A DNA stretch of 15,143 nucleotides. Source: an uncultured Phascolarctobacterium sp. (GTDB lineage: Bacteria; Bacillota; Negativicutes; Acidaminococcales; Acidaminococcaceae). The DNA is taken from the NCBI GenBank assembly GCA_900544795.1, contig UQWM01000032.1:1-15143 (forward strand), written 5' to 3'. The notes below the pieces were generated by a model. The model saw only the letters and a program-made list of their open reading frames with translations, did no database searches and had not been told where the DNA came from. Positions 6,910 through 14,333 of the stretch are shown here, piece by piece. Position 1 is the stretch's first letter, and every line of letters starts with the position of its first letter. The position numbers and the translations under genes are program-made.

Positions 6910-7916
6910 GCAGAGGCAGAGAGATAAACATTTTACAGATCGGCATGGTCTGTACGGTACTAGTGGCCGTGCTGCTGGCTTTATCGTTTGTAGCTTTGGG
7001 AGTAGGCAGCGCCGGTTATTCACCGTCGCAGATCGTACAGGCACTGCTGCATGACGAAAGCGGGCCGGTGCGGGTGGTTGTATATAACCTGCGGCTACCG
7101 AGGCTGATTATGGCGATAGAGGTAGGGGCCTGCCTGGCAGTTGCCGGGGCGCTTTTGCAGGCTGTAATGCGCAATCCTCTGGCTGATCCTGGCATTATTG
7201 GTGTTTCGGCTGGTGCGGCCACGGCGGCGACGACGATTTTGCTGCTGTATCCGACACTGGTTTCTTCGGTGCCACTGTTTGCTTTTGGCGGTGCGGCACT
7301 TTCCTGTGTGCTGATCTACCTGCTGGCCTGGCGCGACGGTATCGATACGGTCAGGATCATTCTTTCGGGCGTGGCTATCAACACAGTTTTGGGCGCTTAT
7401 AATTCCTTTTTGCAATTATTGAACTCCGATAACCTTTCCAGTGTGTTGTCGTTCATGAACGGCAGCCTTTCAGGCCGTTCCTGGGACCATGTTTACATCA
7501 TCACCGCCTATGCGTCTATCGGCTTGGTGCTGGCGATTTGTTGTATAAAAAACGCCAATATTTTACATCTTGGTGACGAAATGGCTCGCAGTTTAGGCGT
7601 CGATGTTGCTTCTGTGCGCATTTTTCTATCGGCGGTAGCTGCATTTTTAGCGGCGGCAACAGTAGCGGAAGCGGGGATGATCGGCTTTGTCGGACTGGTT
7701 GTGCCCCATATCGCGCGAATGATGGTAGGGTCGGACTACAAGGCTTTGCTGCCGGTGAGTATGCTTTTGGGCGCGGTGATACTTTTGGCGGCTGATACTT
7801 TGGGCAGAACGCTGATACCTGGTATGGAGATCCCGGTCGGCATAGTGATGGCTGTTACCGGCGGACCATTTTTCCTGTATATGCTGAGAAAGAAGGGCAA
7901 AGTAAGTGGAAGTTAA
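6906..7916 (+). CDS. FecCD-type ABC transporter permease (B12/haem/siderophore importer)
   Basis: The 336-residue, very hydrophobic protein fits the BtuC/FhuB/FecCD family, which usually works as a homodimer with about ten membrane helices per subunit. Family signatures are RLPRLIMA (63-70), GALLQAVMRNPLADPG (81-96) continuing into GIIGVSAGA, the coupling region around GDEMARSLGV (about 223-232), and GFVGLVVPHIARMMVG in the C-terminal third. One permease and one ATPase serve two binding proteins in this window. It overlaps the preceding gene by four bases and the ATPase gene by eleven. Confidence 0.93.
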   Translation: MSRGREINILQIGMVCTVLVAVLLALSFVALGVGSAGYSPSQIVQALLHDESGPVRVVVYNLRLPRLIMAIEVGACLAVAGALLQAVMRNPLADPGIIGVSAGAATAATTILLLYPTLVSSVPLFAFGGAALSCVLIYLLAWRDGIDTVRIILSGVAINTVLGAYNSFLQLLNSDNLSSVLSFMNGSLSGRSWDHVYIITAYASIGLVLAICCIKNANILHLGDEMARSLGVDVASVRIFLSAVAAFLAAATVAEAGMIGFVGLVVPHIARMMVGSDYKALLPVSMLLGAVILLAADTLGRTLIPGMEIPVGIVMAVTGGPFFLYMLRKKGKVSGS

Positions 7917-8685
7917 GGGCGAAAAATTAGAAATCGGCTATGACGGGCGCATAGTAGTTAAGGAAATGGATATTACCGTCAAAAAAGGCGAGATCACAAC
8001 GATCATCGGCCCTAATGGGTCGGGAAAATCGACCCTGCTGAAAGCTTTGACCCGTTTGCTGCGCTGTAATGTAGGGTGTGTGTACCTCAATCAGGAAGAC
8101 CTGTATAAGATCGACAGTAAAACGCTGGCCAGATACATTGGCGTTTTGCCACAGCAGCACTGCGCGCCGCCTGATTTTAAGGTTAAAGACCTGGTTGGCT
8201 ACGGGCGTGTGCCGTACCAGAAATGGTATGAGCACAATAACGAAGCTGATAAAAAAATCATCGAGTGGGCTTTGCGGGTCACCGGTACCTGGCCTCTGCG
8301 CGATAAATCTATCCAGGAATGTTCCGGCGGTGAGTCGCAGCGGGTCTGGATCGCTACGGTTTTAGCGCAGCAGCCGGAAATTTTGTTTTTAGACGAACCG
8401 ACGACGTATCTTGATATCGCCCACCAGCAGGAGACGATGCGGCTGGTCAAAAAATTGAACAGCGAGTCCGGTATCGGAGTCGTAATGGTGCTGCATGATC
8501 TGAGCCATGCTTTAGAGATCAGCGACAGGATAATCGTTTTAAAAGACGGACGCAAATACAGTGAAGGCAGGCCGCAGGATATTATCACATCCAAGATGAT
8601 GCATGACGTTTATAATGTTGATTGTGATGTAGTGATGGTGCCGGGCCGGAAAAAGCCCCTGATCATGTTTAAAGAGATCAGCTGA
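7906..8685 (+). CDS. ABC transporter ATP-binding protein, BtuD/FecE type
   Basis: The 259-residue ATPase energises the FecCD-type permease. It has Walker A GPNGSGKST (35-43), a Q-loop at LPQQ (81-84), signature CSGGESQR (139-146), Walker B ILFLDEP (159-165), a D-loop at TYLD (167-170) and the switch His197 in VLHD. The start is GTG at 7906, inside the end of the permease gene, preceded by AGAAGGGC; no closer ATG gives a complete domain. The length is normal for the family. It is followed after 19 bases by the NifD-like gene, so the importer and reductase subunits come from one mRNA. Confidence 0.92.
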   Translation: MEVKGEKLEIGYDGRIVVKEMDITVKKGEITTIIGPNGSGKSTLLKALTRLLRCNVGCVYLNQEDLYKIDSKTLARYIGVLPQQHCAPPDFKVKDLVGYGRVPYQKWYEHNNEADKKIIEWALRVTGTWPLRDKSIQECSGGESQRVWIATVLAQQPEILFLDEPTTYLDIAHQQETMRLVKKLNSESGIGVVMVLHDLSHALEISDRIIVLKDGRKYSEGRPQDIITSKMMHDVYNVDCDVVMVPGRKKPLIMFKEIS

Positions 8686-8704
8686 AAGAGAGAGGAGCTA
8701 TTTT

Positions 8705-10006
8705 ATGGCAATGGATGGAAAAGCGTTAGTTGAGAAATTAGCCAAACTAAGCCAGGTCACAAGCATTAAAGATATACCTCAGCTTACGCACGCACTGTTC
8801 CCGGGCACACACTGCCCTTTGATGGGAGCGGCGATGGCGGTAGGCGGCATCAAAGGCAGCCTGATCGTGGTAGTGGGAACTGACGAGTGCACCTATTATA
8901 CAAAAAGTATGACCGTACATTCCGAAAAATTTGGAGGTATTGGCGGCCGCTGCGTTTCGGTAGTGCTGGACGACCATGATGTGACCTTCGGCAGCGCCGA
9001 AAAAGTGCAGGCGGCTTTTAAAGAAATTATTGAAGAATACAAACCTGAATGCGTTTTTTTAGTCACTACCTGTGTGATCGAGATCATCGGTGACGACTTC
9101 GACGCTATTTCTGAAAGTTTGAGCGATACCTATGGTATCCCTGTTTTGCCGGTGCATACCGAGCATTTTAAATGCGAGGACCATTTGCCCGGGGTGGAAA
9201 GGACTATCAGCATCTGCGCCGAAATCATGGAACCGCGTGAGTGTGATAACAGTGTTAACCTGCTGGGGCAGAGGATGGGTGACTTTGCTACGACAGAGCT
9301 ATATGCACTGCTGCAAAAAAGTGGTGTCAAGATAGGGCTGCAGCTGCCGTGCGGCTGTACTGTTGAAGATATTAAGAACGGCGCGGCTGCCAAAGTAAAT
9401 ATCGTCGTTAACGATATCGCCCTGCCGCTGGCGCAAAAGATGCAGGCTAAATTTGGTATTCCGTATGTGTATTTCAATAAGTTCGTTATGCCGGAAAAAA
9501 TTTATGAAGCCTATAAAAATCTTTTCGGTTATCTGGAACTGGACCTGCCCGAGGAGCTGAACGAGCTTTATCAGGCGGCGCAGAAAACAGTAGCGCAGGC
9601 TCGACCTGATCTGGAAAAGATAACGTATATCTATGGTAATACTCCTTATGCCACATTTGAATTAAACTGTTTCTTAAGCTCATTGGGGATGGTGCCGCAG
9701 GTTATCCAAACTAACAGGTATACAGAAAGTGATGAGCCTTACGTTAAAGAAATGCTGCAATATACCGACCCCTATGTATGCAAGGCGGCCAATATCGCGC
9801 CGCTGCAATATGTTTATGACGTATTATCACCGTACTTGTACCTGGGGCACGAGTTTGCCAACCGCCTGCGACAAAAAGGCATTGCCATTGTTCACAGCGA
9901 CCGTGCCAGCGGGATGCTGGGCTTTGAGGTGGTGGGCTACCTGATGCAGCAGCTGGTGAAAGCTGTAGGCGAAGCCAAAGAATACAGAAGGGAGCTTGGC
10001 AGATGA
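8705..10006 (+). CDS. NifD-like nitrogenase component 1 subunit (unassigned nitrogenase-like family)
   Basis: The 433-residue protein belongs to the nitrogenase component 1 family (NifD/K, BchN/B, CfbD). Three cysteines are placed like the NifD P-cluster ligands: Cys37 (THCPLMGA), Cys62 (TDECTYY) and Cys123 (TTCVIEIIGDD). Their spacing of 25 and 61 compares with about 26 and 66 in NifD. Aligned by eye around VNIVVNDIALPLAQKM (231-246) and FGIPYVYFNKF, the FeMo-cofactor ligand Cys275 of NifD falls on Asn236. The position of His442 falls on His397 (IVHSDRASG). An Fe-S cluster is therefore likely, but a FeMo-type cofactor is not. The extra Cys-Gly-Cys at 216-218 is notable. A good AGAGGAG site (8691-8697) precedes the ATG. 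The stop overlaps the NifK-like start (ATGA), as expected for partners in a complex. The reaction is unknown; reduction of an imported tetrapyrrole or metal chelate is inferred from the operon. Confidence 0.87.
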   Translation: MAMDGKALVEKLAKLSQVTSIKDIPQLTHALFPGTHCPLMGAAMAVGGIKGSLIVVVGTDECTYYTKSMTVHSEKFGGIGGRCVSVVLDDHDVTFGSAEKVQAAFKEIIEEYKPECVFLVTTCVIEIIGDDFDAISESLSDTYGIPVLPVHTEHFKCEDHLPGVERTISICAEIMEPRECDNSVNLLGQRMGDFATTELYALLQKSGVKIGLQLPCGCTVEDIKNGAAAKVNIVVNDIALPLAQKMQAKFGIPYVYFNKFVMPEKIYEAYKNLFGYLELDLPEELNELYQAAQKTVAQARPDLEKITYIYGNTPYATFELNCFLSSLGMVPQVIQTNRYTESDEPYVKEMLQYTDPYVCKAANIAPLQYVYDVLSPYLYLGHEFANRLRQKGIAIVHSDRASGMLGFEVVGYLMQQLVKAVGEAKEYRRELGR

Positions 10007-11238
10007 GTTTATGCAGATATTTACCGGTTCCGTCGGACAGGATGGGGATAATCTGGAGTTTACTTAGTGTAAACAACAGCATTGTTCTTGAATATGGCCC
10101 GGCCGGGACTACCCATTTTAGTATGGGTTTTTATGGCGCCTTGGGTGTAGACTGGCAGCAGCGCCTGTTTACGACGCATATGAACGAAGACGACGTAGTT
10201 ATGGGCGATGTGACCCGACTGGAAGAGGCTATTATCGAGTTGGACCAAAGCTATGAGCCCAAAGTTATTTTTGTTGTGGCCTCGTCTATTTCGGCCGTTA
10301 TTGGCACAGATATCAAAGGTGTTTGCAATTATATGCAGCGAGAGGTTAAAGCTAAACTGGTAGCCTTTGAGCAGGGCGGTTTTAGAGGCGATTACAGCGT
10401 AGGGCTGACCGAAGTTTATAAACTGTTGGTCAATAATCTGCCGCAGCGTGAAGCTGTGGTCCAAGAGAAAACCTATAATATCATTGGCGCTTCCATGGGC
10501 AGTTACCGTACTGCTTCTGATGTATGGGAACTGCAAAACCTGATGCGTGAAGCCTTTGGCTATGAAATGCGCACCTGCCTGTGCCATGAAACCTCGGTTG
10601 AAGAGATCGGTACGATCGGTGGCGCAGAGCTTAATCTGGTCATGCGTCAGGAAGGACTGGCTGCTGCCCAAATACTGCAAAAAGATTTTGCAACACCGTT
10701 CATTTTCAGCGCTCCGTATGGTTATGCTGCTACCCTGGCCTGGCTGGAAGCTGTGGGCCAGCTGATAGGGCAGCCCCCTGACGGCAGGCTGCTGGTAAGG
10801 CTGCGGCTAAAAGCCCAGAGCACGGCTTCCTTAAGGATGTCAGCCATGATGATGGGCCGTAAAAAAATACCGCAGGCCGTAGTGGTGGGCGAGTACGACC
10901 TGCTTAGGGGAATGAGTGCCTTTTTGCAGTCCGTGGGCATTACTGTTAAACACAAGCTGTGCAGCCATTCGTTAAAAAGCATAGCGGAGCCGGAAGCAGA
11001 TATTTTGCATCTACAGGTAGAGCGTGAAAAAATCGAACTGCTGGCGGGGTTAAAAAATACCCTTGTGTTAGCTGACGATGTTTCTAACAGGCTCTGCGAT
11101 GCCAGTAACGTGGTGCTGCGAGTTAGCGCTCCCGTTATCAATGGCGCGCAGGTAGCGTCGCATTTGCCGCTTTTGGGAGAGAAAGGGGCCGATCACTTGC
11201 TGGAAACGCTCGAAGCCTATTATCAAACATTAGCCTGA
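10003..11238 (+). CDS. NifK-like nitrogenase component 1 subunit lacking cluster cysteines
   Basis: The 411-residue protein is the probable partner of the NifD-like subunit, sharing its fold and its gene junction (ATGA). By-eye alignment of its N-terminal domain with the partner matches VNNSIVLEYGPAGTTHFS (23-40) with the second cysteine region and VIFVVASSISAVIGTDI (88-104) with the third. The three cysteine positions become about Ser11, Gly35 and Ser95. It therefore cannot supply the usual three cluster cysteines. Asp12 or Glu30 nearby could act as an oxygen ligand, as an Asp of BchB does in dark protochlorophyllide reductase, but this is speculative. The later Rossmann-like domains (about 155-270 and 290-400) look intact, with a shorter C-terminus than NifK. 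A general 'nitrogenase component 1' assignment is sound; the specific family is not known to me. It is the last gene of unit 2. Confidence 0.8.
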   Translation: MSLCRYLPVPSDRMGIIWSLLSVNNSIVLEYGPAGTTHFSMGFYGALGVDWQQRLFTTHMNEDDVVMGDVTRLEEAIIELDQSYEPKVIFVVASSISAVIGTDIKGVCNYMQREVKAKLVAFEQGGFRGDYSVGLTEVYKLLVNNLPQREAVVQEKTYNIIGASMGSYRTASDVWELQNLMREAFGYEMRTCLCHETSVEEIGTIGGAELNLVMRQEGLAAAQILQKDFATPFIFSAPYGYAATLAWLEAVGQLIGQPPDGRLLVRLRLKAQSTASLRMSAMMMGRKKIPQAVVVGEYDLLRGMSAFLQSVGITVKHKLCSHSLKSIAEPEADILHLQVEREKIELLAGLKNTLVLADDVSNRLCDASNVVLRVSAPVINGAQVASHLPLLGEKGADHLLETLEAYYQTLA

Positions 11239-11252
11239 TTGTAAGTTGCTCG

Positions 11253-11280
11253 ACCCTCAAGTATGCTTGGGGGTTTTGTT
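11253..11280 (+). terminator. Terminator closing unit 2
   Basis: ACCCTCAAG (11253-11261) pairs with CTTGGGGGT (11266-11274), one pair being a T-G wobble, around a four-base loop. TTTGTT follows. It lies 15 bases after the NifK-like stop. Confidence 0.8.
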
Positions 11281-11422
11281 AAAACGCAGTGTTAGCCTAA
11301 GCTAACCAAAGCTTGTTTTTAAAATATCAGAGCCAGGCGTGCGATTTTAAAAGACTTAAACAAACAGGAAAAGTTTGGGCTGTGCTGTTGAGCCAAGTAA
11401 TAAAAATAGAGGGGGAGTTATT
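11281..11422 (+). promoter_or_regulatory. Upstream region of the ChaN-like/receptor unit, promoter not resolved
   Basis: No convincing -35/-10 pair is visible here. Weak candidates are TAAAAT (11320-11325) without a good -35, and TTGTTA (11276-11281) paired with TAAGCT (11298-11303). The second overlaps the palindrome at 11291-11306. The region ends with the strong ribosome-binding site GAGGGGGAG (11409-11417). Confidence 0.35.
11291..11306. promoter_or_regulatory. Candidate operator palindrome, copy 2
   Basis: GTTAGC (11291-11296), CTAA, GCTAAC (11301-11306). It matches the palindrome at 5014-5029 at 14 of 16 positions, differing only at two loop bases. Both copies lie between a terminator and the first gene of a unit, which suggests one regulator controls units 2 and 3 together. 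Confidence 0.5.
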
Positions 11423-12337
11423 TTGAAGCGCTTTTTAAAGTTTTTGTGTATGTGCCTTGTGATGAACATGGCAGACCCGGTGGCAGAAGCTGCCTTGCCG
11501 ACGACGGCAGACCTGGTCATAGTGTCGTCTACTGATGATAAACCTGTCACCGCAGGGCAGATGACGAAAAATCTTGCCGGTTATGATGTAGTGTTTTTTG
11601 GTGAATTTCACGATCAGGATGTTTTGCACGCTTTAGAATATGATGTGCTCAAGCAGCTGTATGCCATTTATGGCGATAAGCTGGTACTTTCGCTGGAGAT
11701 GTTTGAGGCGGATACCCAGCCGGTTTTAAACAAATATCTGGCTGGTGAGGTGTCAGAAGCAGACTTTTTAGCTGATTCCAGGCCCTGGCCCCGTTACCAG
11801 GCAGATTATAGGCCGATGGTAGAATTTGCCAAAATCCACAAGCTGCCGGTACTGGCCAGCAATGTACCGCGTTTTTTAGCAGCCAAAATGGCTAAAGCAG
11901 GGACTTTAGAAAATATTGAAGCAGAATACAGGCCCTACTTGCCGGCAAAAACCTCTGCGCCGGAAGGCAAGTATAAAGAAAAGTTTACTGCCTATATGAG
12001 CAAAGGACAAGGCAAGATGCAGTTGCCACCTCACATGGTCGATCAGGTTTTTGCGGCCCAGTGCCTTAAGGACGATAAGATGGCCGAAAGTATTTTCTAT
12101 TATCTGCAAAATAACAAGGATAAAGTGGTTTATCATGTTAACGGCTGTTTCCATTCCGATGGGCATTTAGGTACGGTCGAGCGGCTGGAAGCTTTAGACC
12201 CGTCACTGAAAGTGGGGGTCATTACCTCTAAAGATATGCCAGCTGATAAAAATTACCGAAAGAACCATGACGATGCCAAAAAAGATGGTGAATATGTAGT
12301 TTACTTTCCCAGAGTGGAAAAGCAAGAAGAAAAATAG
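11423..12337 (+). CDS. ChaN-like (DUF399) haem-binding-type exported protein
   Basis: The 304-residue protein resembles ChaN of Campylobacter jejuni, an iron-regulated protein that binds haem, and other DUF399 members. Typical features are VVFFGEFHD (57-65, with Glu61, His63 and Asp64), LSLEMFEAD (90-98), WPRYQADYRPMVEFAK (123-137), LPVLASNVPR (142-151) and VNGCFHSDGHLGT (240-252) with a group of His residues. The start is TTG at 11423, five bases after GGGGGAG. It gives a basic, hydrophobic signal-like N-terminus (MKRFLKFLCMCLVM) with possible cleavage after AEA at residue 23. An in-frame ATG at 11375 lies before that ribosome-binding site and adds an unlikely N-terminus. There is no clear lipobox, although ChaN itself is described as a lipoprotein. 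It lies 15 bases before the second receptor gene and probably acts in the periplasm on the same tetrapyrrole ligand. Confidence 0.8.
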   Translation: MKRFLKFLCMCLVMNMADPVAEAALPTTADLVIVSSTDDKPVTAGQMTKNLAGYDVVFFGEFHDQDVLHALEYDVLKQLYAIYGDKLVLSLEMFEADTQPVLNKYLAGEVSEADFLADSRPWPRYQADYRPMVEFAKIHKLPVLASNVPRFLAAKMAKAGTLENIEAEYRPYLPAKTSAPEGKYKEKFTAYMSKGQGKMQLPPHMVDQVFAAQCLKDDKMAESIFYYLQNNKDKVVYHVNGCFHSDGHLGTVERLEALDPSLKVGVITSKDMPADKNYRKNHDDAKKDGEYVVYFPRVEKQEEK

Positions 12338-12352
12338 GAGGGTTTAGGTGTG

Positions 12353-14203
12353 ATGATGAAAAGTAAAAAAGGTTTGAGCGAAAGCTTACTGATGACGCTG
12401 CTTATAGGAGGCAATGTCATCTGGGGGGGCACAGCGGTACATGCAGAAGAACCGCAGAAATTTGTTTTAGATGAATATGTGGTAACTGCTACCAAAACCG
12501 AACTCTTAAAAAAAGAAGTCCCGCAAAGTGTGGAAGTAATTACGAAAGAGGATATAGAAAACAGCGGTGCGACTAATGTAATCGACGCTTTGCGTACTGC
12601 TACCAATATCGAAATACCCGAGGCTGCGGGTGTTGGCCATACGCTGGGAATCAGAGGCAGCGGTAAAAATGACGTTTTGGTCTTACTTAATGGAAGACGC
12701 ATCCCGGGTGAGGGGTATGGGCAGGTTTCTACCAATACTTACGTCTTGTCACGTCTTAATGTTAATAATATAGAAAGGATCGAGATACTGCGCGGCCCTG
12801 CTGGTGCTTTATATGGCTCCGAAGCTTCTGCCGGCGTTATCAACATCATTACTAAAAAACCTGAAGAGAGCTCCATGACTATCGGTGCGGCGACCAACAG
12901 CAGGGAGATGAGTAATTACTATCATTTTGACAGCGGCAAAGAGGGGAAAGTGAGTGCTGCTTTCGATGCCAATTTCACCAAAGCCCGTTACTTTAAATGG
13001 GACGACGCTAATATGAGCAAATATTACGGACCCAGGCAAAATTATAGTTTAGATATAGATTATGAAATGGATAAAAATAACAGTTTGAATTTATACCTGG
13101 ATTATGAAAATACAGATCAGCAATTTAAAAAATTTACCAGTGCCAGCGGGCCTTTTGCTTATGACGGCATTTACAAGGTTGATCGAAAAAGCGCCAGCCT
13201 GACCTATAATGGTAAAAATACTAATAGTGATTATATGGTGAGCGCGACCTACGGAGAGCTGAAAAAAGATGTTACCAGTGCTATGGTCGCAAGCAGCGTG
13301 AGCCGTTCAGAGTTTAAATTTTGGAACGTTGAAGCACGTGACACTATTACCTTAAACGATACGAACCGGCTGACCTTTGGCGGTGAGTTCAGGCAGGACG
13401 GCCGTAAGGACAGCAGTATTGATGAAACCTCAAACCAATACTCGCTGTTTGTGCACGATGAATTGAAAATAGGCGACAAGCTGCTGCTTATACCAGCTAT
13501 CAGATACGACCACCATGACAGTTTTGGCAGCGAGACTTCGCCCAATATCGGGGCTACCTATGCCTTTACTGACAGTTCTCGTATCAAAGCAAATTATGGC
13601 GAAGGCTACAGGGCGCCGTCTATTTCTGAATTGTATGGTACTTATTCCAACGCTGATTTGAAGCCCGAAAAATCGAAAGGCTACGAGCTTTCCTACGAGC
13701 AGGAATTTGACGATAAAACTGCCGCCAAGCTGACCTACTTCAAAAATAAAAAGACGGACGCTATAGCTATTGATTATAGCCTGGCGCCAGCCTATCAATA
13801 TATGAATATTGATAAATCTTCTTCTGAAGGCGTCGAATTCGAAATCAAGCATGATTTAGGCAACGGCTTTACCATAATCGGCAATTATGATTATTTGGAT
13901 GCCATGAACGATGAAACGAACACCCGCCTTAATTACAGTGCCCGTAATACCTATACGGCTAAAATGCTGTGGACTGAACCTGTAAAACAGGAATGGAACA
14001 TTACGGCCTGGAACAAATGGTATTCTGACTACAGAGCCGATGGAGAAAATCACAGCGTCAACACCTTTAACTTCGTTGTCAATAAACGCTGGGGCGAAAA
14101 GTACCGTGCCTATGCCGGTATCGACAATCTTTTTGATAAAGAGATCACCAGTATGCGTTATTCAGGCCGCTTATGGCGCGTCGGCGCGGAAATGACCTTC
14201 TGA
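12353..14203 (+). CDS. Second TonB-dependent outer-membrane receptor
   Basis: The 616-residue receptor has a signal peptide (to about residue 31, VHAEE), a TonB-box-like segment DEYVVTATKTE (40-50), a plug with LRTATNIEIPEA, LLNGRRIPGEG and GSEASAGVINIITKKP, and a barrel ending in Phe (EMTF). It resembles CirA/BtuB/haem receptors and shares its overall design with the receptor at 1023, but it has no riboswitch. AGGAGGG (12336-12342) precedes three in-frame candidate starts: GTG 12350, ATG 12353 and ATG 12356. ATG 12353 is chosen, and GTG 12350 is nearly as good. Co-transcription with the ChaN-like gene suggests a haem-like or other tetrapyrrole/metallophore ligand. The substrate cannot be read from the sequence. 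Confidence 0.9.
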   Translation: MMKSKKGLSESLLMTLLIGGNVIWGGTAVHAEEPQKFVLDEYVVTATKTELLKKEVPQSVEVITKEDIENSGATNVIDALRTATNIEIPEAAGVGHTLGIRGSGKNDVLVLLNGRRIPGEGYGQVSTNTYVLSRLNVNNIERIEILRGPAGALYGSEASAGVINIITKKPEESSMTIGAATNSREMSNYYHFDSGKEGKVSAAFDANFTKARYFKWDDANMSKYYGPRQNYSLDIDYEMDKNNSLNLYLDYENTDQQFKKFTSASGPFAYDGIYKVDRKSASLTYNGKNTNSDYMVSATYGELKKDVTSAMVASSVSRSEFKFWNVEARDTITLNDTNRLTFGGEFRQDGRKDSSIDETSNQYSLFVHDELKIGDKLLLIPAIRYDHHDSFGSETSPNIGATYAFTDSSRIKANYGEGYRAPSISELYGTYSNADLKPEKSKGYELSYEQEFDDKTAAKLTYFKNKKTDAIAIDYSLAPAYQYMNIDKSSSEGVEFEIKHDLGNGFTIIGNYDYLDAMNDETNTRLNYSARNTYTAKMLWTEPVKQEWNITAWNKWYSDYRADGENHSVNTFNFVVNKRWGEKYRAYAGIDNLFDKEITSMRYSGRLWRVGAEMTF

Positions 14204-14224
14204 TAATTACTGTTGTCACTATGG

Positions 14225-14255
14225 GCTGCTGCTGCAAGGTGGCAGCTTTTCTTTT
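14225..14255 (+). terminator. Terminator after the second receptor gene
   Basis: GCTGC (14225-14229) pairs with GCAGC (14242-14246), with mostly wobble pairs extending inward. TTTTCTTTT follows. It lies 21 bases after the receptor stop. Confidence 0.7.
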
Positions 14256-14283
14256 GCTATCTGCTGTGTATTTGTGCTACAAT
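14254..14283 (+). promoter_or_regulatory. Promoter of the last protein gene
   Basis: TTGCTA (14254-14259) and TACAAT (14278-14283) are 18 bases apart, with an extended -10 TGC before TACAAT. The predicted start is near 14290, about 44 bases before the ATG at 14334. Confidence 0.6.
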
Positions 14284-14333
14284 AAAAGCTGTAGTGCCAA
14301 TGTGGCTTAAGATAATTTAAACGAGGTGTTAGC

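Noticed and set aside
5141..11238. A nitrogen-fixation (nif) cluster
   Set aside because: The FeMo-co cysteine position is Asn, the K-like subunit lacks cluster cysteines, the NifD-like and NifK-like proteins are short, importer genes are interleaved, and no nifB/E/N assembly genes are present in the window.
5141..11238. Chlorophyll (BchLNB) or F430 (CfbCD) biosynthesis
   Set aside because: No other bacteriochlorophyll or F430 pathway genes are present, and CfbCD has a single D-type subunit whereas two different ones occur here. The importer context also does not fit either pathway.
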